From Planctomycetota bacterium (GTDB lineage Bacteria > Planctomycetota > Planctomycetia > Gemmatales > Gemmataceae): a DNA stretch of 34,365 bases. Position numbers and translations under genes: made by a program. The stretch spans positions 1 to 34,365 of the forward strand of contig JAJPIY010000046.1 of the NCBI GenBank assembly GCA_021324515.1, given 5' to 3'. Of this stretch, positions 33,249 through 34,365 are shown one piece after another. Numbering within the stretch: position 1 is the stretch's first letter; every line of letters begins with the position of its first letter. The notes below the pieces were generated by a model that had not been told where the DNA came from, made no database searches, and saw only the letters and a program-made list of their open reading frames with translations.

Positions 33249-34100
33249 GTGACCGCGAACCTGCAAGTACACGAGCAATGTTCCTCGCCTATGCTGCCGG
33301 CCGTGGTACACATTCGGGATCGGCGGTCGGAAGCTCCCGGCGTCTTCACGCTCGCCGTGGAACCGCCGAGTGCCGGATGGACTTTTCGGCCTGGTCAGTT
33401 CAATATGCTGTACGTCTTCGGCGTGGGGGAGGCAGCGATTTCCTTGAGCGGCGATCCAGCCGATAGGGGAACCATTATTCATACCATCCGAAATGTTGGT
33501 TCGGTGACGGGGGCCCTGGATCGGCTCCGGGTCGGCGACGCTCTGGGCGTACGCGGTCCATTTGGCAGTTCGTGGCCGCTCGATGAAGCACGAGGGCATG
33601 ACGTGGTAATGGTCGCTGGCGGCATCGGGCTGCCGCCTTTGCGTCCCGTGATCTATCACCTGCTGCGACACCGCAGCGATTTTGGTCGCATCGTCCTGCT
33701 CTACGGCGCTCGCACACCTGCCGATGTACTGTATGGGGACGAACTTGACCAATGGCGGCAACGCGCCGACTTCCAGATACAGGTGACGGTAGACCACGGG
33801 AGTCCTTCGTGGCGCGGTCCGGTCGGGCTCGTCACCGAACTGTTCCCCCGCTGTGGGTTTGAGCCGTCGCGAACCGTCGGACTGATGTGCGGTCCGGAGG
33901 TAATGATGCGCTTTACCATCCGAGAGTTTCTCAAACGCCGCGTGACTGAAGACCGCCTATTTCTGTCCCTCGAACGCAATATGCAATGCGCCGTTGGTTT
34001 CTGCGGCCATTGCCAATTCGGGCCGAACTTCGTTTGCATGGATGGTCCCGTGTTCCGTTACGACCGGATCCGGTCCTTTTTCAACGTCCGTGAGGCGTGA
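33249..34100 (+). CDS. hydG: Group 3b hydrogenase gamma (flavin, NAD(P)-reducing) subunit
   Basis: This 283-residue protein belongs to the ferredoxin-NADP reductase fold and transfers electrons between iron-sulfur clusters and NAD(P). The FAD-binding RPGQF motif is at residues 47-51. The nucleotide-binding loop [12 protein letters not shown] is at about 122-133. The C-terminal [17 protein letters not shown] places four Cys (247, 252, 255, 263) as a [2Fe-2S] site like that of dihydroorotate dehydrogenase PyrK. It starts with GTG, 16 nt after the CRP-fold gene, and lies directly before the small subunit gene. Confidence 0.9.
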   Translation: MTANLQVHEQCSSPMLPAVVHIRDRRSEAPGVFTLAVEPPSAGWTFRPGQFNMLYVFGVGEAAISLSGDPADRGTIIHTIRNVGSVTGALDRLRVGDALGVRGPFGSSWPLDEARGHDVVMVAGGIGLPPLRPVIYHLLRHRSDFGRIVLLYGARTPADVLYGDELDQWRQRADFQIQVTVDHGSPSWRGPVGLVTELFPRCGFEPSRTVGLMCGPEVMMRFTIREFLKRRVTEDRLFLSLERNMQCAVGFCGHCQFGPNFVCMDGPVFRYDRIRSFFNVREA

Positions 34101-34105
34101 CGACG

Positions 34106-34365
34106 ATGGCCGAGACGCACCCCAAACCCCGCCTGGGCGTTTTCAAATTCGCCTCCTGCGACGGCTGCCAACTCAGCTTGCTGGACTGCGAAGACGAGTT
34201 GCTGGCCGTGGCTGGCGCCGTCGAGATCGCTTACTTCCTGGAAGCGACGCGGCGGCCGTTGGAGGGCGAGTTTGACCTGGTTCTGGTCGAGGGGTCCATT
34301 AGCTCTCCCGAACAGTTGGAACAGATCAAGGATGTCCGGAGGCGCAGCCGGTTCTTGGTGACGAT
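34106..34365 (+). CDS. hydD: Group 3b hydrogenase delta (small) subunit, truncated by window edge
   Basis: The reading frame from ATG 34106 stays open to the right edge, giving the first 86 residues: [18 protein letters not shown] and on. The CxxC motif of [NiFe]-hydrogenase small subunits, [15 protein letters not shown] (C18, C21), which binds the proximal [4Fe-4S] cluster, is intact. There is no Tat signal peptide, as expected for a cytosolic group 3 enzyme. The start follows the gamma subunit stop by 5 nt. The large (alpha) NiFe subunit would be expected next, outside the window. Confidence 0.88.
   Translation, partial: MAETHPKPRLGVFKFASCDGCQLSLLDCEDELLAVAGAVEIAYFLEATRRPLEGEFDLVLVEGSISSPEQLEQIKDVRRRSRFLVT

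Overview
The window looks like chromosomal DNA of a planctomycete, probably of the Gemmata/Gemmatales type. The strongest evidence is the adjacent pair of a cytochrome-type DUF1587/1592/1588/1585 protein and a Tat-exported DUF1552 protein, which is typical of Planctomycetes. Supporting signs are GC-rich coding DNA, large secreted PPC-type proteins, TPR proteins and several families of GC-rich palindromic repeats between genes. This is inference from gene content; no rRNA is present to settle it.

Layout. 1-1430: a decaying TPR array built of 102-nt tandem repeats, broken by a short unit and an insertion. 1599-5517: a dynamin-like GTPase and a large secreted PPC-domain protein. 5554-5730: a 37-nt repeat array. 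5872-9492: RNase R, an RluA-type pseudouridine synthase and a small overlapping gene. 9530-10665 (minus): a HAD-family protein translationally coupled to a coiled-coil protein. 10790-13899: CYTH-domain protein, panC and an MgtE with a roughly 100-residue insertion. 13924-15569: a long hairpin, a Gly/Trp/Tyr-rich secreted protein and a DUF2203 protein. 15758-15840: palindromic repeats.

15960-20017 is the most interesting regulatory region. A MerR-type regulator with a B12-binding-like domain of the CarH/LitR type is divergent from a fasciclin-domain protein, followed by TspO and a class II CPD photolyase. The shared intergenic region carries a dyad overlapping a promoter. A plausible reading is a light or tetrapyrrole stress module, but the regulator lacks the usual cobalamin-ligating His. 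A remnant of a sigma-70 region 4.2 lies just beyond the photolyase.

20502-24010: the DUF1592/DUF1552 pair. 24023-24754 (minus): tRNA-Val(CAC) and two TatA-like proteins. 25106-26320: an exported TPR protein, followed by a hairpin-rich gap. 26814-29290 (minus): glycerate 2-kinase coupled to a small possible ribbon-helix-helix protein, and a cytidylate-kinase-like protein. 30024-30239 (minus): a small membrane-anchored protein. 30393-30688: an array of eight palindromes in 35-nt units, closed by perfect 26-bp inverted arms. 31030-31100: tRNA-Gln(TTG).

31521 to the right edge: the start of a group 3b-type cytosolic bidirectional [NiFe]-hydrogenase operon. It holds an iron-sulfur beta subunit, a cyclic-nucleotide-binding-fold protein, a flavin/[2Fe-2S] gamma subunit and the truncated small subunit. 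The large subunit must lie beyond the window if the operon is complete.
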